Positions 33,488 to 42,053 are shown, counted from the stretch's first letter. The stretch: DNA of 64,000 bases from Falsiroseomonas ponticola (GCF_016805305.1 NZ_JAERQN010000018.1:1-64000), one strand, 5' to 3'. The notes: generated from the letters alone by a model not told the origin. Made by a program: numbers and translations.

Positions 33488-34641
33488 TCGCCGCCCCCGA
33501 TACCGAAGCCGGCATCGCCGACGCCATCCGCGCCGCGGCCGGACCGCTGGCGATCGAGGGCCATGGATCGAAGCGCGGCCTGCTGCGCCCCGTCCAGGCC
33601 GCGCAGACGCTCTCCACCCGCAACCTCTCCGGCATCACCCTCTACAAGCCGACCGAGATGGTGCTGGCCGCCCGCGCCGGCACGCCCCTACCGGAGATCG
33701 AGGCGACGCTCGCGGAGCGCGGCCAGATGCTGGCGCCGGAGCCGATCGACACCAGTGCCCTCTTCGGCACCACGCTGCCCGCCACCATCGGCGGCACCGT
33801 CGCCACCAACCTCTCCGGCCCGCGGCGGATCAATGCGGGCTCGGTGCGCGACCACCTGCTCGGCATCCGCTTCGTGAACGGGCGGGGCGAGGTGGTGCGC
33901 AGCGGCGGGCGCGTGCTGAAGAACGTCACGGGCCTCGACCTCTGCAAGCTGCTCGCCGGCAGCCACGGCACGCTCGGCGTGCTGACCGAGGTCACGATGA
34001 AGGTCCTGCCCGCCACCGAGGCGACCGCCACGCTGAAGGTCGCGGTGCCGGACCTCGCCACCGGCATCCGCGCCCTCTCCGCCGGCCTGACCAGCCCCTA
34101 TGGCGTCACCGGCGCCGCGCTGCTGCCGGACAGCCCGGTGGCCCTGCTGCGGCTCGAGGATTTTCGCGAGTCGGTCACCTACCGCGCCGGCCGCCTGCGC
34201 GCCGACCTTGAAAGGCTGGGCCAGGTCACGCTGGTGGAGGGCGAGGAATCCCGCACCCTCTGGCGCCAGGTCCGCGATGCTGAACCGCTCGCCGCCGCGC
34301 CCGGGGATGCCATCTGGCGCCTGTCCATCCGCCCCTCCGCCGCGCCCGCCCTGGTCGCCACGCTTGCAGCCGCCTTCGGCGCCCGCACGCTGCTGGATTG
34401 GGGCGGCGGCCTGGTCTGGGTGGCCGGCCCCGCGACCGAGGCCGCGCATGAGGCGGTGGTCGCTGCGACCCAGGCCGCGCGCGGCAGCCACACCCTGTTC
34501 CGCGCCCCCGAACCGCTGCGCGCCGCCGTCGCCGTCATCCCGCCGGAAGCGCCGGCGCTGGCCGCCATCGCCGCGCGGGTGAAGGCGGCGCTGGACCCCG
34601 CCGGCCTGTTCAACCCCGGCCGCATGCGGGCCGGCCAGTGA
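33484..34641 (+). CDS. glcE: Glycolate oxidase subunit GlcE
   Basis: GlcE is the second FAD-domain subunit of glycolate oxidase. The 385-residue protein has the FAD-domain signatures LYKPTEMVLAARAGTPLPEI, TIGGTVATNLSGPRRINAGS and GRVLKNVTGLDLCKLLAGS (spread over residues 55-160). The C-terminal half is shorter than in GlcD, as usual. The GTG start overlaps the glcD stop (GTGA), and the stop overlaps the GTG of the M81 gene in the same way, so the three are co-translated. Confidence 0.92.
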   Translation: MIAAPDTEAGIADAIRAAAGPLAIEGHGSKRGLLRPVQAAQTLSTRNLSGITLYKPTEMVLAARAGTPLPEIEATLAERGQMLAPEPIDTSALFGTTLPATIGGTVATNLSGPRRINAGSVRDHLLGIRFVNGRGEVVRSGGRVLKNVTGLDLCKLLAGSHGTLGVLTEVTMKVLPATEATATLKVAVPDLATGIRALSAGLTSPYGVTGAALLPDSPVALLRLEDFRESVTYRAGRLRADLERLGQVTLVEGEESRTLWRQVRDAEPLAAAPGDAIWRLSIRPSAAPALVATLAAAFGARTLLDWGGGLVWVAGPATEAAHEAVVAATQAARGSHTLFRAPEPLRAAVAVIPPEAPALAAIAARVKAALDPAGLFNPGRMRAGQ

Positions 34642-36167
34642 CCGGCCCGCGGGTCGCCATCTGCGGCCTCCACCTGGAGGTCAACGCCTTCTCCCCCCTC
34701 ACCACCCGGCAGGATTTCGAGGCGCTGTCCTGGGTGGAGGGGGAGGCGATCACGGAAGCCGGCCGCGCCGCCGTCTCCGCCACCCCCGCCGAGGTGCCCG
34801 GCTTCTACCGCCGCATGGACGAGACGGGGCCCTGGCAGCCCGTGCCCCTCATCATGATCAGCGCGCCCCCCGGCGGCATGATGGAGCCCGGCCTCTTCCC
34901 CGATTTCATGGCCCGCCTGGCCCGGCACCTCGACGCCGCCGGCCCGATCGACGCCGTCTATGTCGGTAGCCACGGCGCCAGCCGGTCGGTGGAGGAGGCG
35001 GACACCGACGGCGCCATCCTGGCCCTGCTGCGCGAACGGCTCGGCCCGGAGGTGCCCATCGTCGGCACGCGCGACCTGCACTGCAATGTCAGCGACCGCC
35101 AGGTGGCGATGGCGGACCTCCTCATCGGGTATCGCACCAACCCGCATGTGGACATGCGGGAGCGCGCGGCGGAGGCCGCCGACGCCATCCGCCACCTGCT
35201 GGCGACGCGCCAGAAGCCCGAGACCCACTTCATCCGCCTGCCGCTGACGCCGCCGACGGTCACGCTGCTGACCGCCGAGCGGTCGCCCTATGCCGACGCC
35301 ATCCGGCAGGGGGTCGCGATGCGCGACTCGGACCCGGACCTGCTCGGCATCTCCGTCACCGGCGGCTTCGCCTATACCGACATCCCGAAATGCGGCCTCT
35401 GCGTCTGGGCGACCGCGCGGGCGGGGCAGGGGGCCAAGGCGCGCGCGGCGGCCGAGTTGCTGGCCACTGCCATCTGGCGCGACCGCGCCGCGCTCTCCCG
35501 CACGCTCACCAGCATCGAGGCTGCGGTGGCGGAGGCCGTCGCGACCGGCGCCGATCCCGCCCGCCCGCGCCTGATCCTGGCCGATGTCGCGGATAATCCC
35601 GGCGGCGGTGGCGGCGGCAACACCACGGCGCTGCTCTCGGCGCTGCACGCGTCCGGCGCCCGGGGCGTCGTCTTCGGCGTGCTGGTGGACCCGGCGCTCG
35701 CCGCCGCCGCCCATGCGGCCGGGCCGGGCGCGCGGATGGAGGCCGTGGCCAACGCCACCCCATCCCCCTTCGCGGAAACCTTCCGCGTCACCGCCCGCGT
35801 GCGCGCCCTGTCGGATGGCCATGGAATCGGCCGCCGCGGTGGCCTGGCCGGCCGCGCCTTCAGCCTCGGCCCCGCCGCGCTGCTGGAACTGGAGGGCAGC
35901 GGCCTGCTGCTCGCCGTCGGATCGCTCCGCCGGCAGCTGCAGGACCCCGCCATGCTGGAATTGCTGGGCGTGGATGTGGATGCCGCCCGCACCATCGTCG
36001 TGAAGTCCCGCGGCCATTTCCGCGCGGGCTTCGACCTCCACGCCGGCCCCGACCGGACCTGGGAGGTCGATGCCCCCGGCCTGGTCAGCCCGGTCCTGTC
36101 CCGCTTCGCCTTCACCGGCCTGCCGCGCCCCGTCTTCCCGCTGGATGCGGAGGCGCGCTGGCCCTAG
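34638..36167 (+). CDS. M81-family (MlrC-like) metallopeptidase
   Basis: M81 proteins are named for MlrC, which hydrolyses linearised microcystin, but most members are of unknown substrate. The 509-residue protein has the N-terminal domain start AICGLHLEVNAFSPLTT (MlrC-like, with HLEVN where HETN is common) and GSHGASRSVEEADTDGAIL. LHCNVSDRQ and the C-terminal MlrC domain with LILADVADNPGGGGGGNTTA follow. It is inserted in the glcDE operon with a 4-base overlap. An amidase-type or lactone-type substrate linked to hydroxyacid use is possible (inference). Confidence 0.88.
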   Translation: MTGPRVAICGLHLEVNAFSPLTTRQDFEALSWVEGEAITEAGRAAVSATPAEVPGFYRRMDETGPWQPVPLIMISAPPGGMMEPGLFPDFMARLARHLDAAGPIDAVYVGSHGASRSVEEADTDGAILALLRERLGPEVPIVGTRDLHCNVSDRQVAMADLLIGYRTNPHVDMRERAAEAADAIRHLLATRQKPETHFIRLPLTPPTVTLLTAERSPYADAIRQGVAMRDSDPDLLGISVTGGFAYTDIPKCGLCVWATARAGQGAKARAAAELLATAIWRDRAALSRTLTSIEAAVAEAVATGADPARPRLILADVADNPGGGGGGNTTALLSALHASGARGVVFGVLVDPALAAAAHAAGPGARMEAVANATPSPFAETFRVTARVRALSDGHGIGRRGGLAGRAFSLGPAALLELEGSGLLLAVGSLRRQLQDPAMLELLGVDVDAARTIVVKSRGHFRAGFDLHAGPDRTWEVDAPGLVSPVLSRFAFTGLPRPVFPLDAEARWP

Positions 36168-36313
36168 GGCCTGTGGACACCTGGCTGCGGGCGCGCTCGG
36201 CGGCGTCTTTCCGCTCGGGATCAGGGCGACGGTGCAACCCCATCGCCGCCCCGCCTGGCAGGTACGAAAATCCACGCGCCGATCGCATCCCGGGCCACGT
36301 GTCCAAAGGCCCT
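36166..36313. mobile_element. MITE-like element with 20-base terminal inverted repeats
   Basis: AGGGCCTGTGGACACCTGGC at 36166-36185 is complementary to GCCACGTGTCCAAAGGCCCT at 36294-36313 at 18 of 20 positions. The enclosed 148 bases hold no convincing reading frame and are more AT-mixed than the neighbours. The left end overlaps the stop codon of the M81 gene. No clear target duplication is seen. The structure fits a non-autonomous transposon remnant placed between glcE-M81 and glcF. Confidence 0.6.
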
Positions 36314-36523
36314 GGACCGGCTTCAGCGTCGGCAGCGACGCCGAGTCCGGTCTGGACGTCAGTTTTCACGCATGGTCCGGGTCATCGGGCGATTCCGCCC
36401 GACTTGAAAATGCCCTGGCGGGCGGCAGCCGCCCGGATGGCGCCGCGCGCTGCAAGCCTCGGGGGGGCCTGGCCCGCTTCGCGCCCGGACGATTCCCGTC
36501 CGGACGCCCGGGGCCCCGGCGGA
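36314..36523. other. Non-coding stretch with a two-tier hairpin
   Basis: After the inverted-repeat element I see no supportable gene up to 36523. At 36315-36352 lies a stacked inverted repeat: outer stem GACCGG/CCGGTC, symmetric 5-base internal loops, inner stem GCGTCG/CGACGC with loop GCAG. It could be an RNA hairpin or part of a larger repeat. The remainder is plain GC-rich sequence. Confidence 0.45.
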
Positions 36524-36712
36524 TCAGCCCGCCGCCGGTTCCCGCCGGTCGCCGCGCCGCCGGTCGCCCTCGCGCCGGTCCGCCTTCACCCCGCCATTCA
36601 CGCGCAGCAGGGCCTCCTGCCGGGCCGCCTCGACGGGGCCCATCCAGGCAATACGCGATTCGGACAGGGGTTGGGCGCTCACCGGGCTGTGCCGGGCTTG
36701 GTCGTTCCGCAT
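36524..36712 (-). CDS. Small basic hypothetical protein
   Basis: This is a possible 62-residue protein starting MRNDQARHSPVSAQPLSESR and ending with an Arg/Asp repeat, ADRREGDRRRGDRREPAAG. GGAGG lies 8 bases before its ATG and a TATATC -10-like element about 30 bases before it, both read on the minus strand. It is divergent from glcF. I do not recognise the family. The ribosome-binding site is the main support; it could still be chance. Confidence 0.45.
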   Translation of the reverse strand: MRNDQARHSPVSAQPLSESRIAWMGPVEAARQEALLRVNGGVKADRREGDRRRGDRREPAAG

Positions 36713-36923
36713 TCTGCGTTCCTCCGATCCAACCTTGATATAGGGGCGGATCGAATTCCGTCGATGGAAAACTGTCATGAAAACGGCATCCTGCGTCGCA
36801 AGTTGCAAGCCGCCCGTCCTGGGCAGGCGATAATCGCAACCCGCATGCCATGCGCCGGGCCCCACCCGCTTCCCCGGCGGCGTGCCAGGCCCCATCTTCT
36901 GGGCCATAGGGGGACAAGCCGGG

Positions 36924-38258
36924 ATGCAGACGAACTTCACCGCCGACCAACTGCGCGACCCGGACATGGCGGAGAGCAACCGCATCCTCCGCACCTGCGT
37001 CCATTGCGGCTTCTGCACCGCCACCTGCCCGACCTTCGCCCTGCTGGGCGACGAACTCGATAGCCCGCGCGGCCGCATCTACCTGATCAAGGACATGCTG
37101 GAGAATGACCGCCCCGCCACGGCGGAGGTGGTGAAGCATGTCGATCGCTGCCTCTCCTGCCTCTCCTGCATGACGACCTGCCCCTCCGGCGTGAACTACA
37201 TGCACCTGGTCGATCACGCCCGCCGCCATATCGAGGAAACCTACGAACGGCCGAAGGCGGAGCGCGCGCTGCGCCGCCTGCTCTCCTTCCTGCTGCCCCA
37301 CCCCGCGCGCTTCCGCCTGGCGCTGATCGGCGCCTCCCTCGGCCGGCCCTTCGCCCGCTTCGTCCCCGGCGCGTCCATGACCGCGCAGCGGCTGCGCGCC
37401 ATGCTGAAGCTGGCACCCGCCAGCGTGCCCGGTCCGAGCGCGCTGGACCGCCCCGGCATCCACAAGGCGGTGGGGGAGCGTCGCGGCCGCGTCGCGCTGC
37501 TGACCGGCTGCGCCCAGCAGGTGCTCGCCCCCTCCATCAACGAGGCCACGATCCGCCTGCTGACCCGCATGGGGATCGAGGTGGTGGTGACGCGCGAACA
37601 GGGCTGCTGCGGCGCGCTCGACCACCATATGGGCCACCACGACCCTGCCATGGCGCTGGCCCGCGCCAACATCGCCGCCTGGACCGGGGCAGGGGACCTC
37701 GACGGCATCATCATCAACGCCTCGGGCTGCGGGACCACGGTGAAGGATTACGGCTTCATGTTCCGCGCGGAGCCCGGCGACTGGCCCGAACGCGCCGCCC
37801 GCGTCAGCGCCCTGGCCATGGACATCTCCGAGGCCCTGCTGAAGTTCGGCTATGCGGCCACCCGCCCCGCCCCCGGCCTGACGGTTGCCTATCACGCCGC
37901 CTGCTCCCTCCAGCACGGGCAGAAGATCACCGCCGCGCCGAAGGACCTGCTGAAGCGCGCCGGCTTCGCGGTGAAGGAACCGGCGGAGGGTCACCTCTGC
38001 TGCGGCAGCGCCGGCACCTACAACATCCTCCAGCCCGAGATCGCGGGGCAGCTGCGCGACCGCAAGCTCGCCAACCTCGACCGCACCCGCGCGGACCTGA
38101 TCGCCGCCGGCAATATCGGCTGCCTGACGCAGCTCAGCGGCGGCGCCATGCCCACGGTCCATACGGTGGAACTGCTGGACTGGATGGCGGGCGGGGAGCC
38201 ACCCCCCGCCGTCGCCACCGCGCTGGCGAAGAAGTCCCGCCCAGCCGGACAAGCTTGA
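36924..38258 (+). CDS. glcF: Glycolate oxidase iron-sulfur subunit GlcF
   Basis: GlcF carries two 4Fe-4S clusters and links GlcDE to quinones. The 444-residue protein has CVHCGFCTATCP (Cys25, 28, 31, 35) and CLSCLSCMTTCPSG (Cys76, 79, 82, 86). Two CCG-type domains follow (QGCCGALDHHMG and LCCGSAGTYN). The ATG at 36924 gives the usual MQTNFTADQL start. It is separated from glcE by the M81 gene and 756 bases, so it is probably transcribed on its own. The Bug gene behind it begins 53 bases after the stop. Confidence 0.94.
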   Translation: MQTNFTADQLRDPDMAESNRILRTCVHCGFCTATCPTFALLGDELDSPRGRIYLIKDMLENDRPATAEVVKHVDRCLSCLSCMTTCPSGVNYMHLVDHARRHIEETYERPKAERALRRLLSFLLPHPARFRLALIGASLGRPFARFVPGASMTAQRLRAMLKLAPASVPGPSALDRPGIHKAVGERRGRVALLTGCAQQVLAPSINEATIRLLTRMGIEVVVTREQGCCGALDHHMGHHDPAMALARANIAAWTGAGDLDGIIINASGCGTTVKDYGFMFRAEPGDWPERAARVSALAMDISEALLKFGYAATRPAPGLTVAYHAACSLQHGQKITAAPKDLLKRAGFAVKEPAEGHLCCGSAGTYNILQPEIAGQLRDRKLANLDRTRADLIAAGNIGCLTQLSGGAMPTVHTVELLDWMAGGEPPPAVATALAKKSRPAGQA

Positions 38259-38311
38259 CAGTCCAGGCGCGCCCCGCTTCCTCCCGGCCCAACAACGCCG
38301 AGAGGATGTCC

Positions 38312-39307
38312 ATGCGCCGCCGCGCCCTGATCGCCGCCACCACCCTGCTGGCCACGCCCCGCCTGGCCCTCGCCCAGACGAACTGGCCGGAACGGCCTGT
38401 CTCCCTGGTCGTGCCCTTCACCCCGGGCGGCTCCACCGACATCGCGGCCCGCATCATCGCCGAACGCCTGGCGCCGAGGCTCGGCCCCAATGCCCGGCTG
38501 GTGATCGAGAACCGCGCCGGCGCCGGCGGCTCGCTCGGCGCCGATGTGGTCAAGCGCGCCAACCCCGATGGCTACACGCTGCTGGTCGCGACCGCCTCCT
38601 CCCACGGCACCAACCCCGCCGCCCTGCCGCAGACCACCCCCTACGACGCGCTGGAGGATTTTTCCTCGATCGCCATCCTGGGCGGCGGGCCGATGGTCAT
38701 CGTCGTGCCCGGCCGGTCGCGCTTCCGCACCATCCAGGAGCTGATCGCCGCCATGCGGGCGGAGCCCGGTCGCCTGTCCTTCGCCACTTCCGGCGCCGGC
38801 GGCATCGGGCACCTCACGGGCGAATACTTCATGGCCCGCGCCGGCGGCGCCACCCCGCTGCGCTCCGAACACATCCCCTACCGCGGCGGCGCCCAGGTGC
38901 TGGCCGCCATGGCCGCCGGGGAAGTGGACTGGTCCTGCGAGGTCCTCGCCTCCGCCACCCCCCATTTGCGGGACAACACCTCCCGCGGCCTCGCCATCAC
39001 CGGCCGCACCCGCCACCCGCTGATGCCGGAAATCCCGACCCTCGCCGAATCCGGCCTGGCCGACTTCGACGTCACCACCTGGAACATGCTGCTCGGCCCC
39101 AGGAACCTGCCCGCGCCGCTGGTCGCCCGGCTGAACGAGGCGGTGAACGCCACCCTCGCCGAACCCCAGGTGCGCGACCGCATGGCCACCGCCGGCGTGG
39201 ACGCCGCCGCTCCCAACACCCCCGCCGAAGCCCGCGCCTTCCTGGCCGCCGAACTCGCGAAGTTCCGCGACATCGTCCGGGTGGCTGGGATCGCCTTGGG
39301 GCGGTGA
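38312..39307 (+). CDS. Bug/TTT-type periplasmic solute-binding protein
   Basis: This is a 331-residue binding protein with signal peptide MRRRALIAATTLLATPRLAL-AQ. Then come WPERPVSLVVPFTPGGSTD, ENRAGAGGSLGADVVK and HIPYRGGAQVLAAMAAG, all Bug marks. AGAGG lies 6 bases before the ATG at 38312. The ATG at 38306 would sit on that site. It follows glcF on the same strand, so glycolate or a related hydroxyacid is a reasonable ligand guess. No membrane components are adjacent. Confidence 0.92.
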   Translation: MRRRALIAATTLLATPRLALAQTNWPERPVSLVVPFTPGGSTDIAARIIAERLAPRLGPNARLVIENRAGAGGSLGADVVKRANPDGYTLLVATASSHGTNPAALPQTTPYDALEDFSSIAILGGGPMVIVVPGRSRFRTIQELIAAMRAEPGRLSFATSGAGGIGHLTGEYFMARAGGATPLRSEHIPYRGGAQVLAAMAAGEVDWSCEVLASATPHLRDNTSRGLAITGRTRHPLMPEIPTLAESGLADFDVTTWNMLLGPRNLPAPLVARLNEAVNATLAEPQVRDRMATAGVDAAAPNTPAEARAFLAAELAKFRDIVRVAGIALGR

Positions 39308-39329
39308 GGGCGTTGTTGCGCCAGTGATG

Positions 39330-39352
39330 TGCGAGGGGCGCTGTCCCTCGCA
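39330..39352. terminator. Bidirectional hairpin between convergent genes
   Basis: TGCGAGGG and CCCTCGCA form a perfect 8-base stem with a GCGCTGT loop. They lie between the ends of the Bug gene (39307) and the hydrolase gene (39376) that converge here. No T run follows on either strand, so the terminator role rests on position. Confidence 0.45.
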
Positions 39353-39375
39353 AAGCCACCCCCGGAACCCCGCCA

Positions 39376-40170
39376 TCACCCCCCCAGCCAGTCCAGCAGC
39401 ACCCGGTTGAAGTCGCCGGGCTTCTCGACGTTCGGCAGGTGGCGGGCCTCGGGGATGCTGACGAAACGGCCGTCCGGGACCAGGCGGGCGATGCGTTGGC
39501 CTTCGGCGGGGGGCACGGCGTGGTCGTGTTCGCCGCAGAGCACCAGGGTCGGGATCGCCAGCTGCGGCAGGCGGGCGACGTGGCTGAAGCGCATGATGGC
39601 TTCGACGCAGCCGCAATAGCCATCGGCGGGGGTGGCTTCGATGGTGGCCAGGATCTCCGCCCAGCGGGCGGGGTTGGCGGCCTGGAAGGCGGGGGTCAGC
39701 CAGCGTTCGATGGTGCCCTGGGCCACGGGCTGCACCGACCCGGCGGCGCGCACGGCGTCGAGCCGCGGTCCCCAGATGGCGTCCGCGTTGGGCAGGGATT
39801 CCGGCAGCGCGTCGCAGATGGTGATGCTGCGCAGCAGGCCGGGGTGGTCCAGCGCCAGGGCCTGGCCGCTCATGCCGCCCAGCGACAGCCCGACATAATC
39901 CACCGGGCCGAGGTCGAGGCGCCGCAGCAGGAAGGCCAGGTCGTCGCCGAGCAGCCGCATCGTGTAGGCGCCTAACGTCGCGGCGCTGCCGCCATGGCCG
40001 CGCAGGTCGATGCGCAGCACGCGGTAGCCGGCGGCGAGCAGCACGGGCACCTGTTCCGCCCACATGCCGCCATCGGCGCCGAGCGAGTGGACCAGGCAGA
40101 CGGTCCGCCGGCCGGGGTCGCCCAGCAGGTCGGCGGAGAGGGTGATGCCATCGGGCGTTCGGATCAGCAT
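39376..40170 (-). CDS. Alpha/beta hydrolase, 3-oxoadipate enol-lactonase-like
   Basis: This is a 264-residue cytoplasmic hydrolase close to the PcaD type. HSLGADGGMW forms the oxyanion region near residues 31-40. YVGLSLGGMSGQ holds the nucleophile Ser in GLSLGG (near residue 93). GEHDHAVPP gives the Asp region, and ARHLPNVEKP the His near the C-terminus. It lies 4 bases downstream of a Bug binding protein, so it may hydrolyse an imported lactone or ester. A true pcaD role is not supported by other pca genes here. Confidence 0.82.
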   Translation of the reverse strand: MLIRTPDGITLSADLLGDPGRRTVCLVHSLGADGGMWAEQVPVLLAAGYRVLRIDLRGHGGSAATLGAYTMRLLGDDLAFLLRRLDLGPVDYVGLSLGGMSGQALALDHPGLLRSITICDALPESLPNADAIWGPRLDAVRAAGSVQPVAQGTIERWLTPAFQAANPARWAEILATIEATPADGYCGCVEAIMRFSHVARLPQLAIPTLVLCGEHDHAVPPAEGQRIARLVPDGRFVSIPEARHLPNVEKPGDFNRVLLDWLGG

Positions 40171-40174
40171 GGGC

Positions 40175-41137
40175 TCAGTCGATCTGGATGTTGATGGCGC
40201 GCACCACCTCGCGCCAGTTGCGGACTTCGTCGGCCACATAGGCCTGCGCCTGCTGGACGTCACCGCCGATCGGGTCGAACCCCGCGGCTTGCAGCCGCTG
40301 CTGGAAGGCGGGCAGGGCCATGACGCGGCGGATATCGGCGTTCACCTTCGCCAGCACGGCCGGCGGCACCGCGGCGGGGTAGAGCACCGCGACCCAGGCG
40401 ACGTCGATGATGGGCGGGAAGCCCGCTTCCGCCACCGTCGGCACGTCCAGCATCGTCGTGTTGCGGGTGGCGCTGGTCACGGCCAGGCCCCGCGCCTGCC
40501 GCCCCTGCACCTGGGAGACGGCGGAGGGCAGGGAGGTCGCGACCATGTCCACCGTCCCCGCCAGCAGCGCCAGCATGGCGGGCCCGGCGCCGGTGAAGGG
40601 GATGTGCTGCGCATCGACCCCGCCCTCCCGCTTGAACAGCAGTTCCGCCGAGAGGTGCGCCGCCACGCCGACGCCCGCGGTGCCGTAGTTGATCGGCCGC
40701 CGCCGGCCGAGCTCCACCAGGTCCCGCAGCGTGCGCACGGGGCTGTCGGCGCGTACTACGAAGAGGTTCGGCGTGCCGGCGACGACGCCCGCCACGGCGA
40801 ATTCCTCCGGCCGGTAGCCGGGCGCGCGGGAGAGCGTCGGGTTGATGGCGAAGGCGCCGGTGGTGACCAGCGCCGTGTAGCCATCCGCCGCGGCGCGCGC
40901 GATCTGCTGCGCGGCCACGTTCCCGCCGGCGCCGCCGCGATTCTCCACCACCACCGGTTGGCGCCAGATCTCGGCCAGGTATTCGCCCAGCATCCGCCCG
41001 ATCAGGTCCGCGAATCCGCCGGGGGCGAAGGCCACGACGAAGCGCACCGGCCGTTCCGGCCAGGCGGGCTGGGCGCTGGCGATGCCGCTGGCGGGCAGGG
41101 CGAGGGCGCTGCCGAGCACCATGCGTCGTGTCGTCAT
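40175..41137 (-). CDS. Bug/TTT-type periplasmic solute-binding protein
   Basis: This is a 320-residue binding protein with signal peptide MTTRRMVLGSALALPASGIA-SAQ (Tat-like RR). WPERPVRFVVAFAPGGFAD, ENRGGAGGNVAAQQIAR and HIPFTGAGPAMLALLAG follow. GGAGG is 8 bases before the ATG at 41137. It forms a two-gene unit with the hydrolase at 39376 and has a structured 5' region upstream. The ligand is unknown. Confidence 0.92.
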   Translation of the reverse strand: MTTRRMVLGSALALPASGIASAQPAWPERPVRFVVAFAPGGFADLIGRMLGEYLAEIWRQPVVVENRGGAGGNVAAQQIARAAADGYTALVTTGAFAINPTLSRAPGYRPEEFAVAGVVAGTPNLFVVRADSPVRTLRDLVELGRRRPINYGTAGVGVAAHLSAELLFKREGGVDAQHIPFTGAGPAMLALLAGTVDMVATSLPSAVSQVQGRQARGLAVTSATRNTTMLDVPTVAEAGFPPIIDVAWVAVLYPAAVPPAVLAKVNADIRRVMALPAFQQRLQAAGFDPIGGDVQQAQAYVADEVRNWREVVRAINIQID

Positions 41138-41170
41138 GTGGGATTTCCTCCGCGGTTGTTCCGGCTTTAC

Positions 41171-41264
41171 GCAGCGGGATGCAGGCCGGCAAGCCATACC
41201 ATCAGCCGCGTTGAGTGGCCTGCGGTCGCGATAGGCGACCGAGGCCGCGCATGCGGCCCGCTGC
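41171..41264. other. Foldable intergenic region, possible structured RNA
   Basis: Perfect complementary pairs nest here. GCAGCGGG (41171-41178) pairs with CCCGCTGC (41257-41264). GCAGGCC (41181-41187) pairs with GGCCTGC (41217-41223), CGGTCGC (41223-41229) with GCGACCG (41235-41241), and CCGC/GCGG (41245-41256) around GCAT. Together they resemble a multi-branched fold in the divergent gap between a Bug gene and a TPR gene. It lacks the T-arm of a tRNA. GC-rich DNA gives chance stems, so this is tentative. Confidence 0.35.
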
Positions 41265-41364
41265 CATGCGGCGAAGCCACGCGCCCGGCGCTTGGGGGCG
41301 AGAAGGAAGACCAGCGATCGCTGCGAGCGGCCGTCGGTATGAAGGCTTGCGCAAGGCGGGACCG

Positions 41365-41964
41365 ATGCCGAATTCTCTCCGCATGGTCCTCCGCCTGGCG
41401 CTGCCCCTGCTCCTCCTCGCCGTGCCGGCCCTGGCGCAGCCCGCCGCCGCGCCCGCGCCCCGCGCGAACCCGGCCGAGGCCAGGCGCGCGGAGCTCGACC
41501 GTCTGTTCGAGGCGCTGAAGACCGCACCCGACACCCAGGGCGGCCAGCTGGTGGAAACCCGCATCCGCGCGCTCTGGAGCCAGGCCGTCTCCCCCGCCAC
41601 GGGCCTGCTGCTGCGCCGCGGCCTGCGCAACCTGCAGGGGAACGAGGCCGCGGAGGCGCTGGAGGATTTCGACGCCGCCCTGGTGCTGGACCCCGGCGCG
41701 GCGGATGCCTGGCTGCTGCGCGCCCGCGCCCAGGCGCGCCTCGGCGATCGCGTCGCCGCGGCGGGCGATTTGCGGGAGGCGCTGCGCCTGGAGCCCCGCC
41801 ATTTCGGCGCGCTGCTCCAGCTCTCGGAGCTGCAGGAGGAAGCGGGCGACCTGGCCGGCGCGCTGCGCAGCCTGGATGCCGCGCTGGCGCTGCACCCGCG
41901 CATGGCGGGCGGCGCGGAACGCCGGCGGGAACTGGCGCGCCGGGCGGAAGGCGACGCGCTGTAG
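41365..41964 (+). CDS. Exported TPR-repeat protein
   Basis: This is a 199-residue protein with an N-terminal signal peptide (VLRLALPLLLLAVPALAQ, residues 7-24) and three tetratricopeptide-like repeats over about residues 75-190. These include AAEALEDFDAALVLDPGAADA and AAGDLREALRLEPRHFGALL, listed here in part. TPR proteins act as scaffolds; the partner is unknown. The start at 41365 has only a weak GGCGGG upstream, and 41383 is an alternative that still keeps the signal. It precedes ada by 89 bases. Confidence 0.8.
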   Translation: MPNSLRMVLRLALPLLLLAVPALAQPAAAPAPRANPAEARRAELDRLFEALKTAPDTQGGQLVETRIRALWSQAVSPATGLLLRRGLRNLQGNEAAEALEDFDAALVLDPGAADAWLLRARAQARLGDRVAAAGDLREALRLEPRHFGALLQLSELQEEAGDLAGALRSLDAALALHPRMAGGAERRRELARRAEGDAL

Positions 41965-42053
41965 CCGCGGCCCGGGCCACGCCGCCGCAACCCGCGGATG
42001 GCCCCGCAGCCCCGGATCGCGTCACATCCCGCCACCGAACACCGGAGGCCCCC

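Noticed and set aside
34179..36275. Long minus-strand frame opposite glcE and the M81 gene
   Set aside because: No recognisable motif, and it crosses two well-supported plus-strand genes and the inverted-repeat element.
36827..36837. GCGATAATCGC palindrome upstream of glcF
   Set aside because: Eleven bases only, no second copy seen and -35 spacing to TTGCAA is 20 bases; too weak to call an operator.
38255..38284. TTGACA at the glcF stop as promoter of the following Bug gene
   Set aside because: The -35 match is perfect but no -10 hexamer follows at 16-18 bases; the TTGA is explained by the stop codon context.
41171..41264. tRNA gene
   Set aside because: The size and branches suggested it, but there is no GGTTCGA-type T arm, no D-arm consensus and no anticodon stem in the right place. 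No other tRNA, rRNA or CRISPR array was seen in the window.
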